Shown in pieces: positions 7,986 through 15,404 of a stretch of 64,000 nucleotides of DNA. The position numbers were made by a program, and so were the translations under genes. The notes under the pieces were generated by a model, which was not told the origin of the DNA, made no database searches, and saw only the letters and a list, made by a program, of their open reading frames with translations. Source of the DNA: JBFMFR01 sp040752025 (GTDB lineage: Bacteria; Chloroflexota; Anaerolineae; Anaerolineales; UBA4823); NCBI GenBank assembly GCA_040752025.1, contig JBFMFR010000003.1:186001-250000 (forward strand), read 5' to 3'. Position 1 is the stretch's first letter. Every line of letters begins with the position of its first letter.

Positions 7986-9950
7986 TTACTGACCGAAGCG
8001 CGTTAATCCGTCATGAGTAGCAAACCAAATCGCTCCATCTCCAGCAACATGAATTGTGGTGATCTCATTTCCGGCCAGTCCATCTTCAATAGTGTAATGT
8101 GTCCATTTTGTACCATCGTACATATACGCGCCATCGCGAGTAGCTACCCAAAGCATCCCATTTGATGCAAAATCCATATCTGTTACATCTCGAAGATCAA
8201 GTTTGGTTTCAAGGTTCCACTTTGAACCATTGAAACTCTTGAAGCCGGTCTCAGTATGAAATGTTGCATCTGAAATATCTGATGCAACCCAAACACTTCC
8301 ATTTGGGGCTGTTGCTAAAGCACGAATATCCCAGCCAGCTTTTTCCCCACGACCATATGATACCCAAGTATTTCCATCGAAGTTTGAAAGGACCCCCCAG
8401 CCTCCTGTCCAAATTCCACTGATTGTTGAATAGGTCAGTTTATTTGAGTTCACTACCCAATAATTACCTTCAGCAATATACCCAGTCCATTTATCGCCAT
8501 CAAAGTAATATGCTCCATAAGTGCCTACCCACAAGCCGCCAAAATCATCGAAAGCGAGATCATATAATTCATGATCAAAACGTCCTTCATGATACACAGT
8601 CCAATCTCCATCAACAAGATGAGCAAGTCCGTTCTCTGTGCCAATCCATAAGGTTTTATCTGGCGCTATTCTTACAATCTCAACTTGATTAGCAGGCAAA
8701 CCATCATCTTCATCAAGAATCTGCCACTTATTACCATCTGTGTATACTACGCCTTTAGTTGTACCTAACCAGACCGTTCCCTGCTCTGTGGAATCTATGT
8801 CGGTTACGTATGTTGATGGCAACTTATCGTCCGTTATATACGGATGCCACTCTTTGCCATCAAAGGATAAAATTCCATAGGATGTACCAAACCACATAGA
8901 GTGATCAGGCGCCATTGCGATTGAAAAAATCACGTTACCTGTTAACCCATCAAATGTAGAAAACGATTTCCATTCCTCGCCGTTATACATTGTCACTCCA
9001 TTCCAGGTGCCGAACCAAATGATGCCATCCTCTCCAACATGGATATCCATAATTGTATTATCCGATAATCCATCTGACATGGTGTAGGTTGTAGCTTTAC
9101 TTCCGTCATAATATATCGCCCCGAATCCTGAAGTGCCAAACCAAACGCCACCTTTGTTATCAAACGCGATAGCGTTAACTCGGATACTACTCGAGGGATC
9201 TTTATCGTCAAGCCCGATTTCTTTCCCTAAGACATCCCATTTTTGGCCATTAAATCGGGAAATTCCCTCAGTATATTCTGGAGAACCTTCGCAACCACAA
9301 TAGAGAAACCATGTTCCAAGCCAAATGTTACCTTCGGCATCCTCGGCAATGGATGCAACAGCATTTGCTCCCATCCCATCATCCATTGTGTAGGTTTTCC
9401 ATATTTCCCCATCGTAAGTAGTTGCGCCGCTCCCCACGAACCATAATTTCCCCTGATGGTCTTGCAGTATTTTTGTGCCAGAACTTTGCCCCTCAGACCC
9501 CCTGTGCGTTTTCCACTCATTACCATCAAAACTGATAATACCACCTGATGCTCCTATCCAAAGCGTACCATCCTTTGCAAGAAATACAGCGTCTATTCGG
9601 TTAGATGGTAGGCCATTGGCCGTTGTGTATTTTTGATATGTGCTGCTTACGATATCCCACTTCACCAACCCTCCTTGACTGGCTACCCACAAGTGCCCAT
9701 CATTATCAAAGGCCAAATCAGAAATCCATTCATTGGCGTTTGTAAAAGTAGTCCAACCGGGCGTGAAATTCGCTTTTATTGGAGAAACGGTTGGAATGGG
9801 TATGGTCGTAGGTGTTTGATGAGGGGTGTTTGTATAAGCTGGGGTAACAGCTATGTTGCGAGGATCTCTACAACCAAATAGTAGAAGCATTTGCAAAACT
9901 GCACAGAAAGCAAAGATGTACTTTTTCACGAAACAATCCTTATCTGGCAT
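7986..9950 (-). CDS. Lipoprotein with fourteen Reg_prop beta-propeller repeats
   Basis: 654 residues. The N-terminus has a lipoprotein signal ending LLLFGC (Cys27). After a Thr/Pro-rich linker there are about fourteen repeats of the form DxxGxLWxGTxxGxxxFDG (for example GEDGIIWFGTWNGVTMYNG), spaced 40-45 residues apart, enough for two seven-bladed propellers. Such double propellers form the periplasmic sensor half of hybrid two-component systems and related proteins, but here no Y_Y_Y domain, membrane segment, kinase or DNA-binding domain follows, so this is a free, membrane-anchored binding module. By eye the gene is clearly AT-richer than its neighbours, suggesting acquisition by transfer. 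RBS AAGGAAATGGCTT supports the start. Confidence 0.8.
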   Translation of the reverse strand: MPDKDCFVKKYIFAFCAVLQMLLLFGCRDPRNIAVTPAYTNTPHQTPTTIPIPTVSPIKANFTPGWTTFTNANEWISDLAFDNDGHLWVASQGGLVKWDIVSSTYQKYTTANGLPSNRIDAVFLAKDGTLWIGASGGIISFDGNEWKTHRGSEGQSSGTKILQDHQGKLWFVGSGATTYDGEIWKTYTMDDGMGANAVASIAEDAEGNIWLGTWFLYCGCEGSPEYTEGISRFNGQKWDVLGKEIGLDDKDPSSSIRVNAIAFDNKGGVWFGTSGFGAIYYDGSKATTYTMSDGLSDNTIMDIHVGEDGIIWFGTWNGVTMYNGEEWKSFSTFDGLTGNVIFSIAMAPDHSMWFGTSYGILSFDGKEWHPYITDDKLPSTYVTDIDSTEQGTVWLGTTKGVVYTDGNKWQILDEDDGLPANQVEIVRIAPDKTLWIGTENGLAHLVDGDWTVYHEGRFDHELYDLAFDDFGGLWVGTYGAYYFDGDKWTGYIAEGNYWVVNSNKLTYSTISGIWTGGWGVLSNFDGNTWVSYGRGEKAGWDIRALATAPNGSVWVASDISDATFHTETGFKSFNGSKWNLETKLDLRDVTDMDFASNGMLWVATRDGAYMYDGTKWTHYTIEDGLAGNEITTIHVAGDGAIWFATHDGLTRFGQ

Positions 9951-9972
9951 AAGCCATTTCCTTTTTTGTCAG

Positions 9973-10461
9973 TCACATGCGCCCAAGCCAGCGGCGAACC
10001 GAAGCAGCGTATGCCCGATATTCCTCGCCAAACCTGGCTGCCAGGTAGCGCTCCTCAGGAAGGATCAGCACGTAATGGCAAAGAAAGAGCGAAAGCAGGA
10101 GCGTGACCAGCGCCCAGGGCAGGTTCAAGGCCAGGGCCATGCCCGCAAAGAGCAGGGCGCCGCCGAGGTAGAGCGGGTTCCTGGAGATGGCGAACACGCC
10201 GGTTGTGACAACCTGGCTGGTGGGGTGACCCGGATCGGTGGGCTGGTGGAAACGGGCCAGCTCGCGGCGCGCCGAGACGACCAGGGCCAAGGCGAGGAGG
10301 ATCAGGATGGCCCCGGCAGGGAGGAGCGCCTGGCGCAGGAGGCCCGGCGGCAGGGAAAAGGGGACGAGGAAGTGCAGGGCGAGGCCCAGAAGGAAGGGGA
10401 GGCCAAAGACAACTTCGGCGATTTCCCAGGGGTTTTTGTGGGCGGAAGTGGGGTTCAACAT
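9973..10461 (-). CDS. Isoprenylcysteine carboxyl methyltransferase-family membrane protein
   Basis: 162 residues, four hydrophobic segments. The C-terminal signature TTGVFAISRNPLYLGGAL followed by EERYLAARFGEEYRAY is characteristic of the ICMT/PEMT membrane methyltransferase fold (SAM site formed by the RNPxY motif and the downstream Glu-rich helix). Bacterial members methylate lipids or unknown small molecules. The gene is 22 bases upstream of the propeller lipoprotein on the same strand but has a much higher GC content. No clear Shine-Dalgarno precedes the ATG. Confidence 0.8.
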   Translation of the reverse strand: MLNPTSAHKNPWEIAEVVFGLPFLLGLALHFLVPFSLPPGLLRQALLPAGAILILLALALVVSARRELARFHQPTDPGHPTSQVVTTGVFAISRNPLYLGGALLFAGMALALNLPWALVTLLLSLFLCHYVLILPEERYLAARFGEEYRAYAASVRRWLGRM

Positions 10462-10503
10462 GGTATTGGATTTCTGTACAATTCTATCTCATTAAAGTGG
10501 TTA

Positions 10504-10559
10504 TGAAATATTGATATAATCCGTTATCCTGAAGATAATGGATAAGCTCCAATATTTCA
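10504..10559. repeat. 56-base imperfect palindrome
   Basis: The arms TGAAATATTG...AATCCGTTATC and their complement GATAATGGATAAGCTCCAATATTTCA fold over a CTGA loop, with mismatches mainly in the middle. It sits between the divergent ICMT-family gene (start 10461) and the frameshifted gene at 10621, in an AT-rich intergenic stretch. It could be an operator region, a cruciform-forming site or a decayed element end. Confidence 0.55.
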
Positions 10560-10620
10560 CTAATACACAAATTAAGATGTCGAGTTATCAACCAGTTCGA
10601 CGGCTACTTTGGAGAAAACG

Positions 10621-11138
10621 ATGAGAAATATTACGAGTCTATTTCTTGTTGCACTTGTTTTTTCTCTAGCATTGAGCGGCTATTTTTATGCCGTCGATCT
10701 GGGGCCGGGCGTAAAGCCACAGCACCATCGCGTGGGCAAGAACGCTGAGTGCACCTGCCACCTGGCTGAATGCTGCCCGGCAGTCGAGGCCGTGCGCTCC
10801 TACCTGGAAGCTGGCGGCGAGCGCGCCCCCGATCCTCCCCCGGATACTACCCGGTTCACCCGGCAAAGTGCCCAATCTGTGGCGCTGAAACGGCTTACGA
10901 GCCCAAACTTTCCAGCAAACGCCGCGGCGCTGGCTGGCGCTGCCTGAAAGGCGGCTCCGGACACTACTGGCACAAAATGGGGTTGATGCTGGCAGAGAAA
11001 TTTGCCCACAATCCTTGGCTTTTCCCGCCGGTTGTGCCGCGCGAAGGCCAGCAGTGTTTTGCCTGGGATGGCATCCAGGATGGCGATCAGATGCTCTACC
11101 CGGGCATCCGCCGTTCAGAGGTCATCACCAGTCCATAG
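10621..11138 (+). pseudogene. Zinc-ribbon protein gene broken by a frameshift
   Basis: A good ribosome-binding site (TTTGGAGAAAACG) leads to ATG 10621 and a hydrophobic N-terminus (MRNITSLFLVALVFSLALSG), then a Cys-rich stretch (NAECTCHLAECCPAVEAV). Near 10815-10845, in a run of C-rich sequence, the coding frame changes: the continuation HPAKCPICGAETAYEPKLSS, GWRCLKGGSGHYWHK and QQCFAWDGIQDGDQMLYP, ending at 11138, looks genuine, whereas the original frame degenerates. The downstream part has a CPxC...C zinc-ribbon-like cysteine set. Family unknown; it precedes an attC-like site and might be the gene of an integron cassette. Confidence 0.5.
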
Positions 11139-11151
11139 TTCAAGAGTTTTC

Positions 11152-11175
11152 GAGGAGACCTCAACCGGTCTCCTC
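11152..11175 (+). terminator. Hairpin terminator
   Basis: Perfect 9-base arms GAGGAGACC and GGTCTCCTC around TCAACC, 13 bases after the stop of the zinc-ribbon gene. The following T-tract is weak (ATTCTATCTTT), so termination may be inefficient. Confidence 0.6.
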
Positions 11176-11293
11176 ATTCTATCTTTACAGGCCCCAAGTT
11201 ATTCAGCCGAGTGAACGAACCGGTTTTAGCACAAAAACCCGGCCGCTAACATTATGCTAGACACCAAACACTATATGCTAACTCAAATAAGCG

Positions 11294-11421
11294 CTCTAAC
11301 GCCCCGGCTAAGCTGCGAGGCGACTCTGGCAAGACTCGCCTTCACCAAAACAGCCTTCTCTGCCTCAGAACGCCTGAATCGCGGCGCCTTAGCCCCGTCA
11401 GCCTTCAGCCGGATGTTGGGC
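11294..11421 (+). mobile_element. Integron attC-like recombination site
   Basis: The outer 7-mers are CTCTAAC (11294-11300) and GTTGGGC (11415-11421), close to and matching the RYYYAAC / GTTRRRY core sites. Just inside, CCGGCTAAGCTG on the left pairs with the complement of CAGCCTTCAGCCGG on the right, leaving unpaired extra bases as in the extrahelical bases that orient attC recombination. The total length of 128 bases is within the known attC range. No integrase gene or second attC is visible in the window. Confidence 0.55.
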
Positions 11422-11463
11422 TGTTTTGTTCTTCAACTCTCGTTTTCATATTTAACCTGGAGT

Positions 11464-11955
11464 TTATTCTGAAACACGGCGAAATAATAACTCACCATCA
11501 GCATAGCGGATACGAAGCTGGTCACCATCAATCATGTACGACTCGAATGTTGGCAGGGCATTGGAAAATGCATCTTCTATCTCATTAATCCCTGGCATTG
11601 AATCCGAACAGTCAACCTGGGTTGCTTCCACAAATGTAATTGTGATACGGTTATTTTCAATCCGGTAATACCCACTGACAGCGTTGCAACCGCCTTGCAG
11701 GCTTAACTCGCCTCTATTGAATGCAATGAACAACCGGGGTTGCTCGGGTATAGCAGGTGTCCTGGCCTCGCTTTCAAAGACCACCAATTCCCAGCGTGTG
11801 CCGTCCAGCGGATCTGGTTCGCTAGTCACAGGCACAATGTAAGTGTGAGTCGGGGTCGTCCCGGTACCACCCTCAGTCGTACAACCCACTGTCAAACAGA
11901 GAAGACCTGCGGTTACAGCGAATAACTGAAAGCCAACCAAAATGAAACGTTTCAT
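11464..11955 (-). CDS. META-domain (HslJ-like) lipoprotein
   Basis: 163 residues from ATG 11955, chosen because a perfect AAAGGAGGTCAAG lies immediately upstream. The signal sequence ends LLCLTVGC, a lipobox. The mature part holds one META/HslJ-type domain: LDGTRWELVVFE, FNRGELSLQGGCNAVSGYY (the GCN motif typical of META domains) and ITITFVEATQVDCSD. Members are envelope proteins sometimes linked to heat shock or novobiocin resistance, but the biochemical role is not known. It stands alone, convergent with the attC-like region. Confidence 0.8.
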   Translation of the reverse strand: MKRFILVGFQLFAVTAGLLCLTVGCTTEGGTGTTPTHTYIVPVTSEPDPLDGTRWELVVFESEARTPAIPEQPRLFIAFNRGELSLQGGCNAVSGYYRIENNRITITFVEATQVDCSDSMPGINEIEDAFSNALPTFESYMIDGDQLRIRYADGELLFRRVSE

Positions 11956-12034
11956 CTTGACCTCCTTTGTACACAAGACTTTCTTTACCTACCGTCCAAT
12001 TTTTGGATCCACTGCACCCTTCGCTACTTGCTAT

Positions 12035-12382
12035 CTATTTTAGTATCAGGGGGAGATAGACATAGTCAGTTATCAATGTTAGACTCCAATAGTCGCGTAT
12101 ATTGTGCCATTTTGAAGCAGACGTGTCCCAGCCGTTCATACAAGTTGCCCCACTTACACGACCGCGCCCAACTCCAGTGACGCTAGCCATTGAGTTGATC
12201 TCTGGTCTGTACACTGGTGAACCGCTGTCACCCCACACCGAGTCTGGATCGATCGTGAACATGTCAGTGTACCAGCGTCCGCCGGATTGATACGTAATAC
12301 TTGTGCATTTTATTTCGCCGCAATTCGTTCCAGAGTTCTTCCCCGTCCAGCACCGCCGTTGACGATCCGCCGAATGCGCCAA
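12035..12382 (-). pseudogene. C-terminal remnant of a secreted trypsin-like serine protease
   Basis: The frame contains WGDSGSPVYRP, the catalytic-serine motif of S1 peptidases, with preceding strand ITYQSGGRWYTDMFTIDPD and following GVGRGRVSGATCMNGWDTS, but the catalytic His and Asp regions and any signal peptide are absent. The readable part begins right at the stop codon of the methyltransferase gene (12387), with only a TTG as possible start. It ends in YVYLPLILK, the same tail type as the beta-helix protein at 5.4 kb. Best explained as a gene whose 5' part was replaced when the methyltransferase arrived. Confidence 0.6.
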
Positions 12383-12386
12383 CGCA

Positions 12387-13133
12387 TCACCGCTGCATCA
12401 GCGCGAACACACCCCAGCCCAGGTATTCACGCGTGTAAGCGGCGTAGCGCTTGGGTTCCGAGGTCAGTTTGGCTCGAATATCTTTTGCGAACTCGTCGTT
12501 GGGATTGGCTTCAAGCCATCGGCGCATGGTGAGCCATTTGGCTGCCTCGTATCTGTCCCAGCCGTCCTGGTCAGCCAGAACCATTTCAACAACGTCGTAG
12601 CCAAGATGGTCGAAAGACGCGAGAAGTTCTGGAAGCATGAGAAAGTCGGAGATCGAGTTGGCAAGACACCCCCTGGCAACCTCTTCCGTCGGCGGCAACT
12701 GCCTCCAGTAGGGCTCGCCGATGAGGATGATCCCCCCGGGGCGGAGGCTCTGCGTCAAAAGCTGGATGGTGCCAGCGACTCCCCCGCCGATCCAGGTGGC
12801 GCCGATGCAGGCTGCCACACTGACCTTCTCGTCAGAGACATAGCCGGCAGCATCGCCATGGATGAACTTGACTTGATCGGCAACGCCGAGTTCTTCAGCA
12901 CGGAGTTTCGCTTGCTCGGTGAACAACCGGCTCAAGTCGATGCCGGTGCCGGTGACGCCGTGATCGCGTGCCCAGGTGCACAGCATCTCCCCCGAACCGC
13001 TGCCGAGGTCGAGCACTCGGGCCCCCGATTCCAGACGCAGCGCCGCGCCGAGAGTGGCGAGCTTTTCAGGTGTGATCGGGTTGTGGATGCGGTGAGCACT
13101 CTCAGTGATGTTGAATATCCGTGGTATGTCCAT
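12387..13133 (-). CDS. Class I SAM-dependent methyltransferase
   Basis: 248 residues. Motif I VLDLGSGSGEML (about 40-51), motif II GIDLS, then FIHGDAAGY, and VAACIGATWIGGG in place of the usual acidic loop, and LRPGGIILIGEPYW (post-I). The C-terminal half (YEAAKWLTMRRWLEANP, YTREYLGWGVFAL) resembles Methyltransf_11/25 enzymes acting on small molecules. Substrate unknown. A clear AAGGAGA precedes the ATG. It directly abuts the truncated protease. Confidence 0.8.
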   Translation of the reverse strand: MDIPRIFNITESAHRIHNPITPEKLATLGAALRLESGARVLDLGSGSGEMLCTWARDHGVTGTGIDLSRLFTEQAKLRAEELGVADQVKFIHGDAAGYVSDEKVSVAACIGATWIGGGVAGTIQLLTQSLRPGGIILIGEPYWRQLPPTEEVARGCLANSISDFLMLPELLASFDHLGYDVVEMVLADQDGWDRYEAAKWLTMRRWLEANPNDEFAKDIRAKLTSEPKRYAAYTREYLGWGVFALMQR

Positions 13134-13442
13134 TGTGAAAAATCTCCTTATGGGCGAATAGATTCGGGCACGGCCTAATAAGGATTGATGTGGAGGTTAA
13201 GCCAATGTCAAAACCCGGTTCAATGCGCCACCACGTCAATCCGAGCCGATTCCGGTGCAGATTCTGGTTCATCATCATATTTCGATTCTATCCCGACTTA
13301 CCCAAAATCATAATGGATATCTATCTTCTGTTTCGCAAGAAATCCCCGCTCACCGAAGAAGGCCTGCCCTGGCTGTGCGGCGCATTCTGGCACGAATTCA
13401 GCGCCCGGCGCAATTCGTCCGGGCCAGCCTCCCAAACCAAAA
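13134..13442. other. Intergenic stretch without recognised gene
   Basis: About 310 bases between the methyltransferase start and the tRNA terminator. A plus-strand frame stays open here but crosses the tRNA gene and has no family resemblance; I see no supported gene. Confidence 0.5.
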
Positions 13443-13465
13443 ACGGCCCGCTGAGTGCGGACCGT
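13443..13465 (-). terminator. Terminator of the tRNA gene
   Basis: On the minus strand ACGGTCCGC and GCGGGCCGT form 9-base arms (one G-T pair) around ACTCA, followed by TTTT. It starts about 10 bases beyond the CCA end of the tRNA. Confidence 0.7.
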
Positions 13466-13475
13466 TCTGTCTTGG

Positions 13476-13551
13476 TGGTGGCGAGGGTGGGAATCGAACC
13501 CACGACCCGAGAATTATGAGCTCTCTGCTCTGCCAACTGAGCTACCTCGCC
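13476..13551 (-). tRNA. tRNA with CAU anticodon (probably elongator tRNA-Met)
   Basis: 76 bases including an encoded CCA. Acceptor stem GGCGAGG/CCTCGCC, D arm AGCTC...GAGC, anticodon stem GAGAG/TTCTC with loop CTCATAA, and T arm GTGGGTTCGATTCCCAC are all present. The anticodon stem lacks the three G-C pairs of initiator tRNA. A tRNA-Ile with lysidine-modified CAU cannot be fully excluded from sequence alone. Confidence 0.92.
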
Positions 13552-13569
13552 ACTGTTCAGAGCGGCAAA

Positions 13570-13598
13570 ATCTTACTATGCAATGCGCTTTTTGTCAA
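13570..13598 (-). promoter_or_regulatory. Sigma-70-type promoter of the tRNA
   Basis: Minus strand TTGACA (13598-13593), a 17-base spacer, and TAAGAT (13575-13570). The predicted start of transcription is about a dozen bases upstream of the mature tRNA 5' end. Confidence 0.8.
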
Positions 13599-13617
13599 CG
13601 CATTCGGCGATATTTTT

Positions 13618-14598
13618 TCACAGCCGCCGTTCGACGCTGTAGCGCGCCAGGTCTTCCAGGGAACGGCGCGAGGGGTTGTCGGGCATCTCCGCCAGGCAGG
13701 CCAGGCCCTGATCGATGTAGTCGCTGGCTTCCTGCAAGGCGCGCTCGACGGCGCCGCTGGCGCGGATGGCGGAGACCAGGCGCTCCATGTCCACGGGGGC
13801 GCCGGGATCGCCGGATAGGACGGCGTCCATGTCGGGGTCGGAGGGCCGCATTTCGAGGTAGTAGATGGCGGGCAGGGTGACCAGGCCCTGGCGCAGGTCG
13901 CTGGCCAGGGGCTTGCCAACGGTGGCCTGCTCGCCGGTGAAATCGAGGATGTCGTCGACGATCTGGAAGGCCATGCCCAGGTCATAGCCGAAGCAGCGCA
14001 TTTTTTCGACCACGGGCTCGCCCACCGGGCTGAGCATGGCGACCGAGGTGGCGGCCAGCTCGAAGAGGGAGGCAGTCTTGGCATAGATGCGCTGGTCGTA
14101 GTTCTCACGGCTGGCGTTGCCGCGGCTGGCGAAGAGCTGGGTGATCTCGCCGTTGACGATGGTGGCGAGGGTCTCGGCGAACATACGCATGAGGGTGACC
14201 GAGTTGGTCTCGGCGGCCAGCCGGGCGGCGCGGGCGAAGATGAAATCGCCGGTCAGGACGGTGGCGGCCGGAGACCACCGGGCGTTGAGGGTGGTGATGC
14301 CACGGCGCAGGACGGCGCCGTCGATCAGGTCGTCGTGCACCAGGGTGGCGGTGTGGAGCAGTTCGATGGCCGAGGCCAGGGTCACCAGGCTGTCGGTGTC
14401 GGCGCCCAGCATCGTGCCCGCCAGCAAAGTCACCGCCGGGCGGATGCGCTTGCCGCCGGAGGAGAGCAAATGATCCAGGGCGGCGCCCAGGTCGGGGTGG
14501 TGACTGTCGGCCTGCGAGCGCAGGCGCTGCTCGACCTGTAGCATCAAATCTTGAATAGGAGCATAGAAATTCACAGTAGCCAAAGAAGTACTCACCAT
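13618..14598 (-). CDS. Polyprenyl synthetase (trans-isoprenyl diphosphate synthase)
   Basis: 326 residues from ATG 14598. The first Asp-rich motif is LVHDDLIDGA, preceded by the GGKRIRP substrate-binding motif, and the second is FQIVDDILDF; both coordinate Mg2+ for head-to-tail condensation of isopentenyl diphosphate with allylic diphosphates. The type is that of octaprenyl/heptaprenyl synthases making quinone side chains or C55 carrier precursors. The frame extends upstream through TatD but the ATG overlapping the TatD stop (ATGGTGA) is the natural, translationally coupled start. Confidence 0.88.
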   Translation of the reverse strand: MVSTSLATVNFYAPIQDLMLQVEQRLRSQADSHHPDLGAALDHLLSSGGKRIRPAVTLLAGTMLGADTDSLVTLASAIELLHTATLVHDDLIDGAVLRRGITTLNARWSPAATVLTGDFIFARAARLAAETNSVTLMRMFAETLATIVNGEITQLFASRGNASRENYDQRIYAKTASLFELAATSVAMLSPVGEPVVEKMRCFGYDLGMAFQIVDDILDFTGEQATVGKPLASDLRQGLVTLPAIYYLEMRPSDPDMDAVLSGDPGAPVDMERLVSAIRASGAVERALQEASDYIDQGLACLAEMPDNPSRRSLEDLARYSVERRL

Positions 14599-15404
14599 TG
14601 AAATAGCTGCGCTGCGTTCTGCGCGGTCTGCCGTTCGATCTCGCCAAGCGGCAGGCTGCGGAGTTGGGCGATCTTTTCGGCCACGTAGCGCACGTAGGCC
14701 GGCTCGTTGCGCTGGCCGCGGTGCGGGTGCGGGGTCAGGAAGGGCGCATCGGTCTCGATCAGCAGGCGCTCCAGGGGGACGACGGCGGCCACGTCTTGCA
14801 GCTCGAGGGCTTTGCGGAAGGTGACCGGACCGCTGATGCCCAGGTAAAAGCCGGATTCGACGGCGCGCCGGGCCATCTCCGGGCCGTCGCTGAAGGAGTG
14901 CAGCACGCCCGGGCGCGCCCACAGGGCGGGCGACTGCTGCTGCAAGCCGGCGCGCCAGGCGGAGAGCATGGCCAGGGCGTCGGCGCTGGCGCGGCGGTCC
15001 TCGGGGCTGGCGTTGCGGATGTGGATGACGACGGGCAGGCCCAACTCGGCGGCCAGGGCCAACTGCCCTTCGAGGACCTGCGCCTGCAAGGGGTGCGGGG
15101 CGCGCTCACGGTAGTAGTCCAGGCCGATCTCGCCGATGGCAACCACCTTAGGCTGGCGCGCCAGGGCGCGCAGCTCGTCGAGCGTAGCGGCGTTCCAGGA
15201 GAGGGCGTCGTTGGGATGCACGCCCACGGCGGCGTAGACTTCCGGATTGGCCCCCGCCAGGTTGACCGCCGCCTGGCTGGAAGCCAGGTCAACGCCGGGG
15301 TTGAGCAGGCGCGCCAGGCCCGCCTGACGGGCGCGGGCCAGCACCTGCTCCCGGTCGCCGTCAAAGCTGTCAAAGTTCAAATGGCAGTGCGTGTCTACCA
15401 GCAA
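14592..15404 (-). CDS. TatD-family metal-dependent hydrolase
   Basis: 270 residues. The N-terminal metal motif DTHCHLNFD (about 4-12), the central EIGLDYYRE, the later PVVIHIRNA and GVLHSFSDG, and LIETDAPFL near the C-terminus are the ligands of the amidohydrolase-fold TatD DNases. Members are 3'-5' exonucleases involved in DNA repair or degradation. It sits between phosphohexomutase (its stop is the base before this start) and polyprenyl synthase (7-base overlap), so the three genes are likely one transcript. Confidence 0.88.
   Translation of the reverse strand: MLVDTHCHLNFDSFDGDREQVLARARQAGLARLLNPGVDLASSQAAVNLAGANPEVYAAVGVHPNDALSWNAATLDELRALARQPKVVAIGEIGLDYYRERAPHPLQAQVLEGQLALAAELGLPVVIHIRNASPEDRRASADALAMLSAWRAGLQQQSPALWARPGVLHSFSDGPEMARRAVESGFYLGISGPVTFRKALELQDVAAVVPLERLLIETDAPFLTPHPHRGQRNEPAYVRYVAEKIAQLRSLPLGEIERQTAQNAAQLFQW

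Noticed and set aside
13190..13519. Plus-strand 109-codon frame upstream of the tRNA
   Set aside because: It crosses the tRNA gene and its terminator and has no family resemblance.
13618..14922. 434-codon version of the polyprenyl synthetase extending into TatD
   Set aside because: The extra N-terminus is Arg/Pro/Ala-rich shadow sequence of TatD; the overlapping ATG at 14598 is the natural start.
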